From NCBI GenBank assembly GCA_022414725.1, contig CM039462.1:175996721-176060720 (forward strand): a DNA stretch of 64,000 nt. Reading direction: 5' to 3'. Every line of letters starts with the position of its first letter. Position 1 is the first letter of the stretch. Below are positions 1-8,851 of this stretch, piece after piece. Source of the DNA: Microglena sp. YARC. Lineage: Eukaryota > Chlorophyta > Chlorophyceae > Chlamydomonadales > Chlamydomonadaceae. Both the position numbers and the translations under genes were made by a program. The notes under the pieces were generated by a model. The model worked only from the letters and a program-made list of their open reading frames with translations. It had not been told where the DNA came from and ran no database searches.

Positions 1-279
1 AACCGGATCCAGTCTCAGCTGGTCCGCCCATCGCTGCGTGAACTCGCCCTCTACGCCGATGGGACCGTACGCCAGCGGTGGCGTGTCCACGTGGCGCGCG
101 CGGTACTCGTTGGTGATGTCGAGCGCCGCCTGCCGCATTGCATTGGAGGTCGATGTCGGGGGGGTCGATGATGCGACGAAGGTCGTCAACATGCGGGCGC
201 GTCCTGCCGCTAAGGAGGCTGATGGAAGCACGCCCAGCAGCAGTAGTGATAATGCGGTGATCATCATCATCATCGTCAT
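1..279 (-). CDS. Secreted CAP/SCP/PR-1-like protein, 3' part beyond left edge
   Basis: Reading leftwards from the ATG at 279, the frame stays open for 93 codons to the window edge, so only the N-terminus is present. It begins with several Met/Ile residues followed by a hydrophobic stretch (LSLLLLGVLPSASLAA), a good signal peptide. Then comes a segment with the start of the CAP domain pattern: LDITNEYRARH, followed by PPLAYGP and RWADQL, resembling the 'N-x-x-R-x-x-H ... PPL-x-W ... A-x-x-W-A' opening of SCP/PR-1 proteins. The domain's catalytic-like His/Glu residues would lie outside the window. CAP proteins are secreted and are known from eukaryotes and some giant viruses. It is divergent from the secreted repeat protein at 328. 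Function unknown; CAP assignment is moderately sure. Confidence 0.6.
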   Translation of the reverse strand, partial: MTMMMMITALSLLLLGVLPSASLAAGRARMLTTFVASSTPPTSTSNAMRQAALDITNEYRARHVDTPPLAYGPIGVEGEFTQRWADQLRLDPV

Positions 280-327
280 CTGTTTTGTTGTTTTGTTTAG
301 GGTTTAGGAATAATAAAACGAGTGTAA

Positions 328-2420
328 ATGATCCGAACGGTACCAACATTATTAAGGATAATGATAAGCACAAGGATAAGCATAATGATAATGAACATCA
401 TCCATCTGGTCCTCTCGGTTTCCGTGTTGTCATTGTTTGCGGCGGCCTCGCCCTTCCCCGCCGGAAGCTGCTCGAAGCGTTCGTGCGCTTCCTCGCCCTA
501 CGCATTCCGCTGGATCAACGAGTCGTCGAACTCGGATGGAAGCGGCACTATGTGCTTCGAGGTTTCCGAGGCGGTCGTCGCGTGCGAGGAGACGTCCCCC
601 GACTGGTGCTGCACCTCGCTGAAGAACATGGCGAACAAGATCGTGATGACGTCCCCGGCCGAGTGCGTTCGGACGGTCACCGGGGTCACCTGGAACAACG
701 AGCGTCGTGGGGGCGGCATCTACTTTGACCTGTTCGACAACGATACGCGGGGGGAATTCAAGATTACCAACATGCGATCAAACATGTGGACCATGTTCGG
801 CTCCGTCTTTTGCGTCACTGCGCGCGCCCCGTGCAATCGGATCGGAAGCTTCTGCACAGATCCTTCGAATGAGAACGACCCCTCATGCAAGGCGGCGTTC
901 TATGACGTGGACACGCACAAATGCTGCCCAACTTGCCACGTCCAACCTCCGCCTTCGGTGGTAGTACCAAGCACCACCGGTCCGTCTCCGCCAACCGACG
1001 CCACCACACCTCCTCATCCTCAGCCTCAGCCTCCTCCTCCTCAGCCCGTGAGACCTAGTGGTGATCGCGACTGGGAGGGGGGTACGACTACACGGACATT
1101 GTTCCCGCGACATCCTCACCACCCCAAGGAAATCCAGGAAGTTCGGGGTCTCCTCCTCATTCTCCCCAACAGCCCCCGATGCCCAGTAATGACATCATGC
1201 ATCCTCATTCTCCCCAACAGCCCCCGATGCCCAGTAATGACATCATGCATCCTCATTCTCCCCAACAGCCCCCGATGCCCAGTAATGACATCATGCATCT
1301 TCCTTATCCCCCACAGCCCCCGATGCCCAGTAATGACATCATGCATCTTCCTTATCCCCCACAGCCCCCGATGCCCAGTAATGACATCATGTCTCCTCAT
1401 TCTCCCCAACAGCCCCCGATGCCCAGTAATGACATCATGTCTCCTCATTCTCCCCAACAGCCCCCGATGCCCAGTAATGACATCATGCATCTTCCTTATC
1501 CCCCACAGCCCCCGATGCCCAGTAATGACATCATGCATCCTCCTTATTCCCAACAGACCCCGATGCCCAGTAATGACAGCATGCATCTTCCTTATCCCCC
1601 ACAGCCCCCGATGCCCAGTAATGACATCATGTCTCCTCATTCTCCCCCACAGCCCCCGATGCCCAGTAATGACATCATGCATCCTCATTCTCCCCAACAG
1701 CCCCCGATGCCCAGTAATGACATCATGCATCTTCCTTATCCCCCACAGCCCCCGATGCCCAGTAATGACATCATGCATCCTCATTCTCCCCCACAGCCCC
1801 CGATGCCCAGTAATGACATCATGCATCTTCCTTTTCCCCCACAGCCCCCGATGCCCAGTAATGACATCATGTCTCCTCATTCTCCCCAACAGCCCCCGAT
1901 GCCCAATGGTGATCGCGATTGGGAAGGAGGGTACGACTACACGGACAACATTTTTCCGCCTACGCAACCCACCCCCCCTCGAGAAAATCCCGGAAGCCCC
2001 GGCAATCCTGGCAATCCTGGCAATCCCGGCAATCCCGGCAATCCCGGCAATCCCGGCAATCCCGGCAATCCCGGCAATCCCGGCAATCCCGGCAATCCCG
2101 GCAATCCCGGCAATCCCGGCAATCCCGGCAATCCCGGCAATCCCGGCAATCCCGGCAATCCTGGTAATCCCGGCAATCCTGGCAATCCCGGCAATCCCGG
2201 CAATCCCGGCAATCCCGTAAATCCTGGAAGCTTTGGGAGCCCTGGAAATCCCGGAAATCCCGGAAATCCTGGGAATTGCAGAGGAGATTATGTTCCATCC
2301 TCTTGTGTGTGTAGATGTGATGCCCCCACGATAGACCAGTGCCGGTCTGCTGCATCCAATGATACGGCTACCGCTAAGCTCACCATTCCGGGTTGTGTAT
2401 GCGAGTGTCTTCTTGATTGA
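328..2420 (+). CDS. Secreted Cys-rich, 16-residue-repeat and collagen-like protein (frame break)
   Basis: The N-terminus has a signal peptide best fitted by the Met at 385 or 391 ([20 protein letters not shown]). A Cys-rich globular part of about 190 residues and a Pro-rich linker follow. At 1075-1080 the frame is lost in a run of six G. One more G would continue into the frame that is open to 2420: [10 protein letters not shown] appears there, and the same motif recurs after the repeats as [13 protein letters not shown]. That frame encodes about 16 copies of a [16 protein letters not shown] unit, then roughly 30 Gly-Asn-Pro triplets (collagen-like), then a Cys-rich tail ending in CVCECLLD. 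The likely role is a virion surface or secreted fibre. Either a sequencing deletion or a phase-variable G tract could explain the break. Without correction the upstream frame would read nonsense through the repeats to 2220. Confidence 0.75.
1153..1905 (+). repeat. 48-bp coding tandem repeat, about 16 copies
   Basis: Each unit contains CCGATGCCCAGTAATGACAT followed by a variable half, either a CATCCTCATTCTCC type or a CATCTTCCTTATCC type. It encodes PPMPSNDIM plus HPHSPQQ, HLPYPPQ or SPHSPQQ. The two half types are shuffled along the array, which suggests unequal exchange. The reverse strand is also open here by chance of composition. Confidence 0.9.
1997..2275 (+). repeat. 9-bp GGCAATCCC repeat encoding collagen-like Gly-Asn-Pro
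   Basis: About 30 near-perfect copies of GGCAATCCC give (GNP)n, a Gly-X-Y collagen pattern. Collagen-like surface proteins are common in giant viruses. Copies at the edges differ by C/T or A/G changes, while the centre is almost perfect, which suggests recent expansion. Confidence 0.9.
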
Positions 2421-2843
2421 TTGATTGGTTGGTATACAGTTGTTCTCAAATGATTTGAATGATAATTTAAGGATGGGACTTCGATAAAAAACCTTTAGCT
2501 GACCTACCCATTGGGTTCAAGGGTCACCGGTAAGGGTATCCCAGTTTTTTTGTCTCTGACTGTAAGACAGCATATCATTTACGACGGTGAAGGATTGAGT
2601 CCGGTCGAAGTGGCAGGTAATCGGAAACCCCTACGCCAAGAAATAATGAGATCTCTGCAACACAGACATACGACGACGACGAAGACTCTGCAGGATCAAT
2701 CAGCCACTCCCGCTCCCGCAGGCCCAGACTCAGCCACTCCCGCAACCACTCCCGCAGTAGCCCAAGCACCAGTAGTAGCACCAGTAGTAGCACCAGTAGT
2801 AGCACCAGTAGCCGCAGCTCCCGCAGGCCCAGTCGGCGAGTTA
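2421..2843. other. Intergenic region with dispersed-repeat patch and degenerate Pro/Ala repeats
   Basis: No convincing gene. Bases 2510-2564 are the inverse of 50273-50337 (shared core CCTTGAACCCAAT on one strand, with GACAAAAAAA). Bases 2700-2835 carry CCACTCCCGCTCCCGCAGGC-like repeats related to the 3' part of the gene at 3273, so this may be a decayed partial copy of it. An open frame 2511-2942 crosses both repeats and continues into the transposase relic, so it is probably not a gene. GTTGTTCTCAAATGA at 2438-2452, just after the preceding stop, resembles motifs at 40928 and 52583. Confidence 0.5.
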
Positions 2844-2892
2844 CACTCAGACCGGTCAATAATGTTACAGTATATTGAATCAATCCTCAATG
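2844..2892 (+). repeat. 49-bp dispersed repeat with ACCGGT centre (inverse copy at 14784-14832)
   Basis: GTTACACTCAGACCGGTCAA and the sequence after it, through GTATATTGAATCAATCC, recurs essentially unchanged on the opposite strand at 14784-14832. Shorter, diverged versions are at 9074-9105 and 18141-18170. The block is an imperfect inverted repeat around ACCGGT. It directly precedes the transposase fragment and could be that element's end. Confidence 0.75.
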
Positions 2893-3198
2893 TTCAACTT
2901 GGACCGACGGTCGATTGTTGTACACATGTACACCTTGCTTAAAAGTTTGAGGAGAGTGGCTATACTTGCGAATGTAAGCCACATGACAGTCTCGAGGTGG
3001 ATCTCCAACCCCACAAGAAAGGTGTACTCACGTAATAAAACTACAAAATCGGATATGGTCGTAGAGTTTTTAAAGGCAATGTTAAAAATAGATCCATTCG
3101 CGTCTCTTTCTGGACTTCGTCATAAGGTAAAAGATGCTTTCGGATTTGGTCGTAGAGTTTTTAAAGGCATCGTTAATAATAGATCAAGGCGCGTGTGA
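2890..3198 (+). pseudogene. Tc1/mariner (IS630)-type transposase, N-terminal fragment
   Basis: The short protein opens with a helix-turn-helix of the kind found at the N-terminus of Tc1/mariner/IS630 transposases: LKSLRRVAILANVSHMTVSR, then WISNP and a basic stretch, then the second-domain start (FLKAMLKIDPFASLSGLRHK, then DAFGFGRR). The DDE/D catalytic half is absent, so it cannot transpose. A direct repeat of about 47 bp (GGTCGTAGAGTTTTTAAAGGC at 3057 and 3147) lies where the sequence stops resembling a transposase, which suggests truncation by repeat recombination. The family call rests on the HTH pattern only. Confidence 0.6.
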
Positions 3199-3272
3199 CA
3201 CGATGCGTAAAAAAAAACGCAGCATGAAAGAACCCCTTTCCCACGAGAAATACTAATACCCAAACTCAAAAT

Positions 3273-4007
3273 ATGTTAGGCATAATTTTCGCATCCTTAT
3301 CGTTGATTTCATGTTTTGTCGTGTGCGTCGTGATGAGTATTATCGATCGCATGAAAATGGGGAAAACAAAAATGCCACTCTGGATGGGATCGATGATCCC
3401 TGACCTCAAGGAAAAGTACGCTGCTGAAAAAAATAATAAAATACCTGCCGATATTGTCCCTATTGATAAAACCCCTATTGATAAAAACCCCCACAAGGTA
3501 CACCCCCCACAAGAAAATAACGCCCCAAAAGAAAATAAAGCCCCACAAGAAAATAACGCCCCACAAGAAAATAAAGCCCCACAAGAAAATAACGCCCCAC
3601 AAGAAAATAATGCCGACGCTTCAGCAAACCCAGCCTCAGCCACTGGTGATACAAATAACATAAATCAGGATCCCACAGCCACAGCCACTCTCGATGCAGA
3701 CGCTCAGGATCCCGCAGACCCAGTCACTCCCGCTCCCGCAGGCCCAGCCACTCCCGCAGGCCCAGCCACTCCCGCAGGCCCAGCCACTCCCGCAGGCCCA
3801 GCCACTCCCGCAGACACAGACACTCCCGCTCCCGCAGCCACTCCCGCAGCCACTCCCGCAGCCACTCCCGCTCCCGCTCCCGCAGTCCCAGTCACTCCCG
3901 ATCCCGCAGTCCCAGCCACTCCCGCAGCCCCCTTTCAAGGCCTACCTGATCGCGTATATCCAAAAACTGAAAATATCATATGGCCTTCTTTATCGGATCA
4001 AAAATAG
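3273..4007 (+). CDS. Membrane-anchored Pro/Ala-rich repeat protein
   Basis: A single N-terminal hydrophobic segment (LGIIFASLSLISCFVVCVVM) looks like a signal anchor and is followed by a short basic/amphipathic part. The rest is low complexity: a six-residue repeat of the NNAPQE/NKAPQE type (18 bp), then PAGPAT repeats (18 bp) and a short unique tail (FQGLPDRVYPKTENIIWPS). The gene is probably an external stalk-like membrane protein. No enzyme motif is visible. Its PAGPAT stretch is also seen, decayed, at 2700-2835. The opposite strand is open through the repeats but without a sensible protein. Confidence 0.65.
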   Translation: MLGIIFASLSLISCFVVCVVMSIIDRMKMGKTKMPLWMGSMIPDLKEKYAAEKNNKIPADIVPIDKTPIDKNPHKVHPPQENNAPKENKAPQENNAPQENKAPQENNAPQENNADASANPASATGDTNNINQDPTATATLDADAQDPADPVTPAPAGPATPAGPATPAGPATPAGPATPADTDTPAPAATPAATPAATPAPAPAVPVTPDPAVPATPAAPFQGLPDRVYPKTENIIWPSLSDQK

Positions 4008-4172
4008 CAGCCTAAAGCAAATGTTGTTTCATGATGATTTCTGTCAAAATGATGCACGTGTCCATGATGACGGCATTGTTGTCATGACAACGAGGAGGTC
4101 ATTATTTTCGAGTTTAAAGCGTTCTCTGCATTGAAATGTTGTCGTAGTAGTTCATCCATCTTCATCATTACA

Positions 4173-4634
4173 ATGAGCGTTTCTTCTTCTTACCAAGTTG
4201 AGTTTCCAAATACCTTTTCAGACTCGTGTACCGTATCGACCACTCTTACAGCAGATGGTATCTGCGAGGTCGTTCGTTTTGGAGACATCCTGTGGGATTT
4301 GGTTGACGCCGTGTGCAAGATTAGCGCGTACGACGATATATGCCGGACGCCGGTGTTCCTTCACATTTCGTCTGTGTTCCTCGATCATCCGCACGCGCGA
4401 TACGGCATGTCCCTGTCCTCCTTGATGGAGGATAACTTTGACAAGACGGCCATCTCTTGGAATTGCCTGGAGAGCAGTGGGGGCACGTACCTTCCAGCGG
4501 AGGACATGGTGGTGTTCCCTACATTCAACGACTTTTTCAGAGGCGTGTTGGATCTGGTGGAGGAGATTGCAAAGTGTGATTTTACTGTTCCGCCGACTGT
4601 AGAATTGTCTGTGTGTTTACGAGGTGAATCTTGA
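4173..4634 (+). CDS. Uncharacterised protein, 153 aa
   Basis: Not recognised. The ATG at 4173 (MSVSSSYQVEF) is preferred over the non-ATG codon at 4131. The composition is ordinary globular (FGDILWDLVDAVCKISAYDD, then HISSVFLDHPHARYGMSLSS). The C-terminal codons FTVPPTVE are encoded by a copy of the MITE terminus at 4579-4601, so the end of this protein may have been remodelled by an insertion. The 3' end overlaps the convergent gene at 4617 by 18 bp. Confidence 0.6.
   Translation: MSVSSSYQVEFPNTFSDSCTVSTTLTADGICEVVRFGDILWDLVDAVCKISAYDDICRTPVFLHISSVFLDHPHARYGMSLSSLMEDNFDKTAISWNCLESSGGTYLPAEDMVVFPTFNDFFRGVLDLVEEIAKCDFTVPPTVELSVCLRGES
4579..4601 (+). repeat. Solo MITE terminus inside a coding region
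   Basis: ATTTTACTGTTCCGCCGACT followed by GTA is identical to the right end of the MITE at 40057-40497, including the flanking TA (4600-4601). No other part of the element is recognisable next to it, so it is either an excision footprint or a remnant. Confidence 0.7.
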
Positions 4635-5474
4635 TGTAATTGAGCTGCTGTCCGCAACGATCTCCAGAACATGGTCCTGATTCTGAAAGTCGACGAGCGA
4701 TCCGTCGTCGTTTTTGAGCGTGATGCCGATGCGCCGGATCGATGACAGGGGCGGGTCCCACGTCTTCGGCGTCCCCATGATGGTCCGTATCCCGCTCGAG
4801 AGGCTCCCGCAATGCTCGGACGAGGACGTGTTCGTGGGGTACTCGATCACTGCGAACGCGGTGTTCACGTTCGCGTTGGGGCTGACGAGGACCTCGGCGC
4901 TGGGCTGCCACATCTCGACGACGACGAAGCGTCTGTACGCCAGGAGGTTGATTCGGAACGGGGCGTCAAGGCGCCAGACGCCGGCGGCCGCGTCGAAGGT
5001 CGCTTGCACGCTCGAGTCGGGCTCGAACCCGAGGAGGCGCGCCGGACAGGAGGACTCGCTGCCGAACCAAATGCCGAACCCGGCTGATGCATCCGAGCTC
5101 GAGAACACGAGCCGGCTGTCCACGATGCGGAAGGACGCCGAGATAGCATGGGGGGCGAACTGAGTGTTCAACGCAACCACGAGAGCTTCGCCGGACATGT
5201 AATCGCCGCTCCGAATCGCGAGCGGCGTGCTGCCCCCGACGATGCCGAAATCGCTGGTTCGGTGGCCGGGGATAGTGAAGGCGGCGTTGGGAAGAATGGC
5301 GCCCGCGAGGTGCACGGACCGGACGTCCCTGATTTCGGTGTCCAGAACCACGGCGTAGTGGCTCGGATGGGGGTACGTCGACATGTCGCGCGACCGGCTG
5401 TCGATCAGGATCTTGCGTTCGACGCGGTACGGAGACGGAGACGGAGACGCGTAGTGTATGTTATTATTCCACAT
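4617..5474 (-). CDS. IDSRDRD-type virion structural protein
   Basis: The start is the ATG at 5474 (MWNNNIHYASPSPSPYR). The key motif follows at once: KILIDSRSRDMSTYPHPSHY, then VVLDTEIRDVRSVHLAGAIL and PNAAFTIP. The combination I-D-S-R-x-R-D, Y-P-x-P-x-x-Y and V-x-S-V-x-L-x-x-A-x-L-P-N marks a conserved family of giant-virus virion proteins. The remaining 200 residues look like an all-beta fold. No catalytic residues are expected. It is probably a capsid-associated or minor structural protein. An upstream in-frame non-ATG codon at 5564 would add a hydrophobic stretch, but it lacks support. Confidence 0.75.
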   Translation of the reverse strand: MWNNNIHYASPSPSPYRVERKILIDSRSRDMSTYPHPSHYAVVLDTEIRDVRSVHLAGAILPNAAFTIPGHRTSDFGIVGGSTPLAIRSGDYMSGEALVVALNTQFAPHAISASFRIVDSRLVFSSSDASAGFGIWFGSESSCPARLLGFEPDSSVQATFDAAAGVWRLDAPFRINLLAYRRFVVVEMWQPSAEVLVSPNANVNTAFAVIEYPTNTSSSEHCGSLSSGIRTIMGTPKTWDPPLSSIRRIGITLKNDDGSLVDFQNQDHVLEIVADSSSITSRFTS

Positions 5475-5569
5475 TGCTGCTGCTGTATTTTCGTAAAAAT
5501 AATTATCATCCTTAGGAAACGCAGAAACTCGTCTACAAAATTGTATGAGTAGTATTGTACGCACGATAC

Positions 5570-5654
5570 ATGTCTCTATTCAACGTCAATCTGGTGAAAA
5601 ATCTAAAGTTAAGATTCGCATGCTGCAGAAGTGATGAGGAGGTAGAAAAATTGG

Positions 5655-5730
<76 letters not shown>

Positions 5731-6228
5731 TCAACAACATCAACAACAACAACCGACATGTTCATACAACAACAATCAGTCTTCGTCGATGTCCTTCAAC
5801 CAGCTGTCCATCATCTCTGTGTCCGACACGTACCACCTCGAAAACCTGTACACCTTGACGGACCACGTGGAGTTCTGGAACATCTTCGTCGTGGGCAACG
5901 ACAAGACGTACATCCTGGCGAACGTGAAGGACCCGTACATCTCTCTCCCGCATGCCGACCAAATGCACAACGAGCGGGGGCACAAGGTCCTCCCCCCCCC
6001 CTGATGAAGATGTTCGACAAAATATGGACGCAGACGCTTTCGGGAGAGCAGCTTCAGTTCTACATGGTTTGGGACGGGAAGCTGTTCTTCGTGAACACGT
6101 ACCCCTTAGTCAACGGAAACCAGCTGGTCATAGGCGCGGTCATGTTCATGCGCGCGTTCGACAATGCGTACATGAAAAGTGACTCGCAAATAAAATTCAA
6201 GAAGTTGCCGTCGTCGTCGCTCGTGTGA
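5570..6228 (+). CDS. PolyQ/H plus PAS-like domain protein (frame break in a C10 run)
   Basis: The N-terminal about 70 residues are rich in Gln/His from CAA/CAT triplets. A folded domain follows: FNQLSIISVSDTYHLENLYT, then FWNIFVVGNDKTYILANVKD. At 5992-6001 there is a run of ten C; the first frame stops at 6002 (TGA). One more C, or two fewer, continues the domain as KMFDKIWTQTLSGEQLQFYM, then LFFVNTYPLVNGNQLVIGAV and MFMRAF. That ending is characteristic of a small PAS-like family in giant viruses. The role is unknown, perhaps virion-associated or sensory. The start at 5570 (MSLFNVNLVKNLK) is preferred. Confidence 0.65.
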
Positions 6229-7357
6229 TGTTGTCGTTGCTCTTCTGCATGCGCCGCCACATGCGGCCGTCGAACCGGTAGCCGCGCATGCACAGGAACT
6301 CGGGGCGGCGAGCGATGTCGCGCGAAGACGCGCCGCCGACCACCCACGCCTCAGGCGGCACGCCGTTCACGTCCGCGTCCGGCCGCATGAACACGACGGG
6401 GTCGAACGTGTCCCACCGGCGCTCGGCCAAGCGGGCGACGATGCGGCCTGACGAGGAAAGACCCGAATGGCATGATGCGCTGCCCCCGCGGCGGCGGCGG
6501 CCCGTGGCGCGGCCGTCCTCGACGGCGCGCTCCATGAGGTGCGTGTCGCAGAACGTCTTCGCCGCCTCCGGCGCCTCCTCCGCCTGCTTCCCGCCGAGTC
6601 GGCCGCCGTAGATGCCGTGGAACCGGAAGAGCGACGACGAGTCGCCGCCGCCGCGGCGCGTGGTCTGCATGGACGGTGGGCGTCCCGCGCAGCCGGCGAC
6701 GATCACGGGCGCCGGCTCGTGCGCCCCGACGTGCGGAGCGGCCACGAACGTGCGCGGCTGCCGCCGATAAGACGAGTCGGAATCATCAGAACCGTCGTCG
6801 CGGCCAGCAGAGGAAGGCACGCAGGCGCCCACGCCGTACCCGTCCCACACGCGCAGGTTCCGGAATCGCGACGCGACGTCCGAGGGGTCGCGCATTATTG
6901 CTCTCGAATTCTTCTTCTTACTCGTGGGCGGAACGTCGCAACACTCTCCGTCGCTGCTGCTGCTCTCACTCCCGCTGCCCAGGCACCGGTTCCGGGACGC
7001 CTCGTTGGCGACGTCGAAGTGGCGCCGAGTCACCAACAGGTAGGACTCGTCCTCGTCCTCCTCGGCCTCGTCCTGGTCCTCCTCGGCCTCGTCCTGGTCC
7101 TGGTCGGCGTCGTCCTGTTCGGCGCCACGGCCGCGTTGAAGACATCCGCGGGGGTCCTCAACATTAGCAGGCGCGCCGCCGCCGCTGCCGGTGATGTAGT
7201 CGCGGATGCGGCGGTCGCACACGACGCTCCCCCTCCTCCTCCTGAGCGAGCGCAGGTCCGCCATCGTCATGTCGGCGAGCTTGCGATCGTCGGAGTCGCG
7301 GAGGGCGCGGAAGCAGCGGTCGCTCCTCAGGCGGTTGGTCGTGTCGTACAATGGCAT
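6197..7357 (-). CDS. Uncharacterised acidic/basic low-complexity protein, 386 aa
   Basis: Not recognised. The ATG at 7357 opens divergently to the capsid gene, with about 100 bp between. A short N-terminal helix-rich part is followed by a strongly acidic DEAEEDQDEAEEDEDE tract, Ser- and Arg-rich linkers, and a C-terminal part that looks folded (WDTFDPVVFMRPDADVNGVP, then YRFDGRMWRRM). The tail overlaps the end of the convergent PAS-like gene by 32 bp. Composition suggests a DNA- or virion-core-associated protein, but there is no diagnostic motif. Confidence 0.6.
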   Translation of the reverse strand: MPLYDTTNRLRSDRCFRALRDSDDRKLADMTMADLRSLRRRRGSVVCDRRIRDYITGSGGGAPANVEDPRGCLQRGRGAEQDDADQDQDEAEEDQDEAEEDEDESYLLVTRRHFDVANEASRNRCLGSGSESSSSDGECCDVPPTSKKKNSRAIMRDPSDVASRFRNLRVWDGYGVGACVPSSAGRDDGSDDSDSSYRRQPRTFVAAPHVGAHEPAPVIVAGCAGRPPSMQTTRRGGGDSSSLFRFHGIYGGRLGGKQAEEAPEAAKTFCDTHLMERAVEDGRATGRRRRGGSASCHSGLSSSGRIVARLAERRWDTFDPVVFMRPDADVNGVPPEAWVVGGASSRDIARRPEFLCMRGYRFDGRMWRRMQKSNDNITRATTTATS

Positions 7358-7456
7358 TCGGTGGAAACTAAATTAAACGCACAAAAAAGTGCAGGCTCGG
7401 GAAACCGCCGAAAAAAATCTGTGCCATTATTATACATAACACAAGAATCTCTCAAA

Positions 7457-8851
7457 ATGGCTGGAGGACTCATGCAGCTCGTCGCGTTTGGGGCACAGGA
7501 CGTGTACCTCTCATCCAACCCCCAGGTCACATTCTTCAAGGTCGTGCACCGCAGGCACACCTCCTTCGCCATGGAGTCCATCGAACAGGTCTTCAACGGA
7601 AGCGCAGACTTCGGACGCAAGGTCACTGCCAACATCTCACGAAACGGGGACCTCATCCACAAGGCATACCTCAGGGTGGAGCTGCCCGCCGTGTCCGTCG
7701 CAGAGGGAGCCGCATTCAGGTGGCTCAACTGGATCGGACACATCCTCATCAAGACCGTGGACATCGACATCGGAGGCCAGCGCATCGACCGCCACTACGG
7801 AGACTGGATGCACATCTGGAACGAGCTCACGCAGACACCCGGACACCAGCTGGGGTACGCGTCCATGATCGGAAACACGCCCGAACTCACCCAGATCTAC
7901 GACAACTGCTTCGGAGCAGACGGAAGGGGGCCCATGACCGTGCCCTCCAAGACCCTGTGGATCCCACTGGAGTTCTGGTGGTGCAGGAACCCCGGACTCG
8001 CGCTGCCACTCATCGCGCTCCAGTACCACGAGGTCAAGATCAACCTAGAGTTCAACGACGCAAGGAGCTGCTTCTGGGCAGGAAAGAACACCGCGCTCAC
8101 CGCATCCGACCCAGCCGTATGGGCAACCAACCAGAGCCTCGTCTCCACACCCATGCTCTCCACCGCATCCCTATTCATCGACTACATCTTCCTCGACACG
8201 GACGAGCGACGCAGGTTCGCAAGCGCACCCCACGAGTACCTCATCGAGCAGCTGCAGTTCGGAGGAGACGAGTCCACCTCACAGACATCCAACAACTTCA
8301 AGCTCAACTTCAACCATCCATGCAAGGAGATCGTGTGGGTCGTGCAGCCCGACGACAACATCTCAGAGACAGCGCCCTTCGGGAAGCAGTGGTTCAACTA
8401 CACAGACAAGGTCATGGCATCACCCGCACCCGCCGTCACAGACGCAATGCCAGGAGTCGCAGCAGGGGGAACCTACGGAGTATACGTCCCAGTCGCAGCA
8501 GACGGGGGAGAGAACCCCACCGCAAGGGCGAAGCTTTCCCTAAACGGACACGAACGACTCTCAGAGAGGGACGGAGAGTACTGGAACCTAGTGCAGACGT
8601 ACCAACACCACGAAAACGTGCCCTCCAGGGGAATCAACGTATACTCATTCGCGCTCAAGCCAGAGGAACACCAGCCATCAGGATCATGCAACATGTCAAG
8701 AATCGATAACGCAAACCTAACAATCAACCTAACCACTAACGCGGTCAACAAAAACGGATCACCAAGGTCAGTCAAGGTTAGGATCTATGCAATCAATTAC
8801 AATGTACTAAGAATTATGAGCGGTATGGGCGGACTAGCCTTCGCATCATGA
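7457..8851 (+). CDS. MCP: Major capsid protein (double jelly-roll)
   Basis: This 464-residue protein is the clearest virus marker in the window. It opens with MAGGLMQLVAFGAQDVYL, then NPQVTFFKVVHRRHTSFAME, the signature N-terminus of nucleocytoplasmic large DNA virus capsid proteins. Later landmarks are WLNWIGHILIKTVDIDIGGQ, IPLEFWWCRNPGLALPLIAL, HEVKINLEF and the C-terminal NVLRIMSGMGGLAFAS. It forms trimeric capsomers of the icosahedral shell. The ATG at 7457 follows an A-rich leader; an in-frame extension upstream runs antisense to the neighbouring gene and is rejected. Codon use strongly favours C-ending codons, as in a highly expressed gene. Its 3' end has been copied downstream. Confidence 0.97.
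   Translation: MAGGLMQLVAFGAQDVYLSSNPQVTFFKVVHRRHTSFAMESIEQVFNGSADFGRKVTANISRNGDLIHKAYLRVELPAVSVAEGAAFRWLNWIGHILIKTVDIDIGGQRIDRHYGDWMHIWNELTQTPGHQLGYASMIGNTPELTQIYDNCFGADGRGPMTVPSKTLWIPLEFWWCRNPGLALPLIALQYHEVKINLEFNDARSCFWAGKNTALTASDPAVWATNQSLVSTPMLSTASLFIDYIFLDTDERRRFASAPHEYLIEQLQFGGDESTSQTSNNFKLNFNHPCKEIVWVVQPDDNISETAPFGKQWFNYTDKVMASPAPAVTDAMPGVAAGGTYGVYVPVAADGGENPTARAKLSLNGHERLSERDGEYWNLVQTYQHHENVPSRGINVYSFALKPEEHQPSGSCNMSRIDNANLTINLTTNAVNKNGSPRSVKVRIYAINYNVLRIMSGMGGLAFAS

Noticed and set aside
1116..1967. 283-aa reverse-strand frame across the 48-bp repeat
   Set aside because: The forward frame links the signal-peptide domain, repeats, collagen part and Cys-rich tail; the reverse frame is open only because the repeat length is a multiple of three.
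2511..2942. 143-aa frame across the Pro/Ala repeats
   Set aside because: It starts in a dispersed repeat and ends in the transposase relic, with no consistent protein character.
6539..7456. In-frame N-terminal extension of the capsid protein
   Set aside because: It is antisense to the 386-aa gene, and the family's N-terminus begins exactly at MAGGLMQ.
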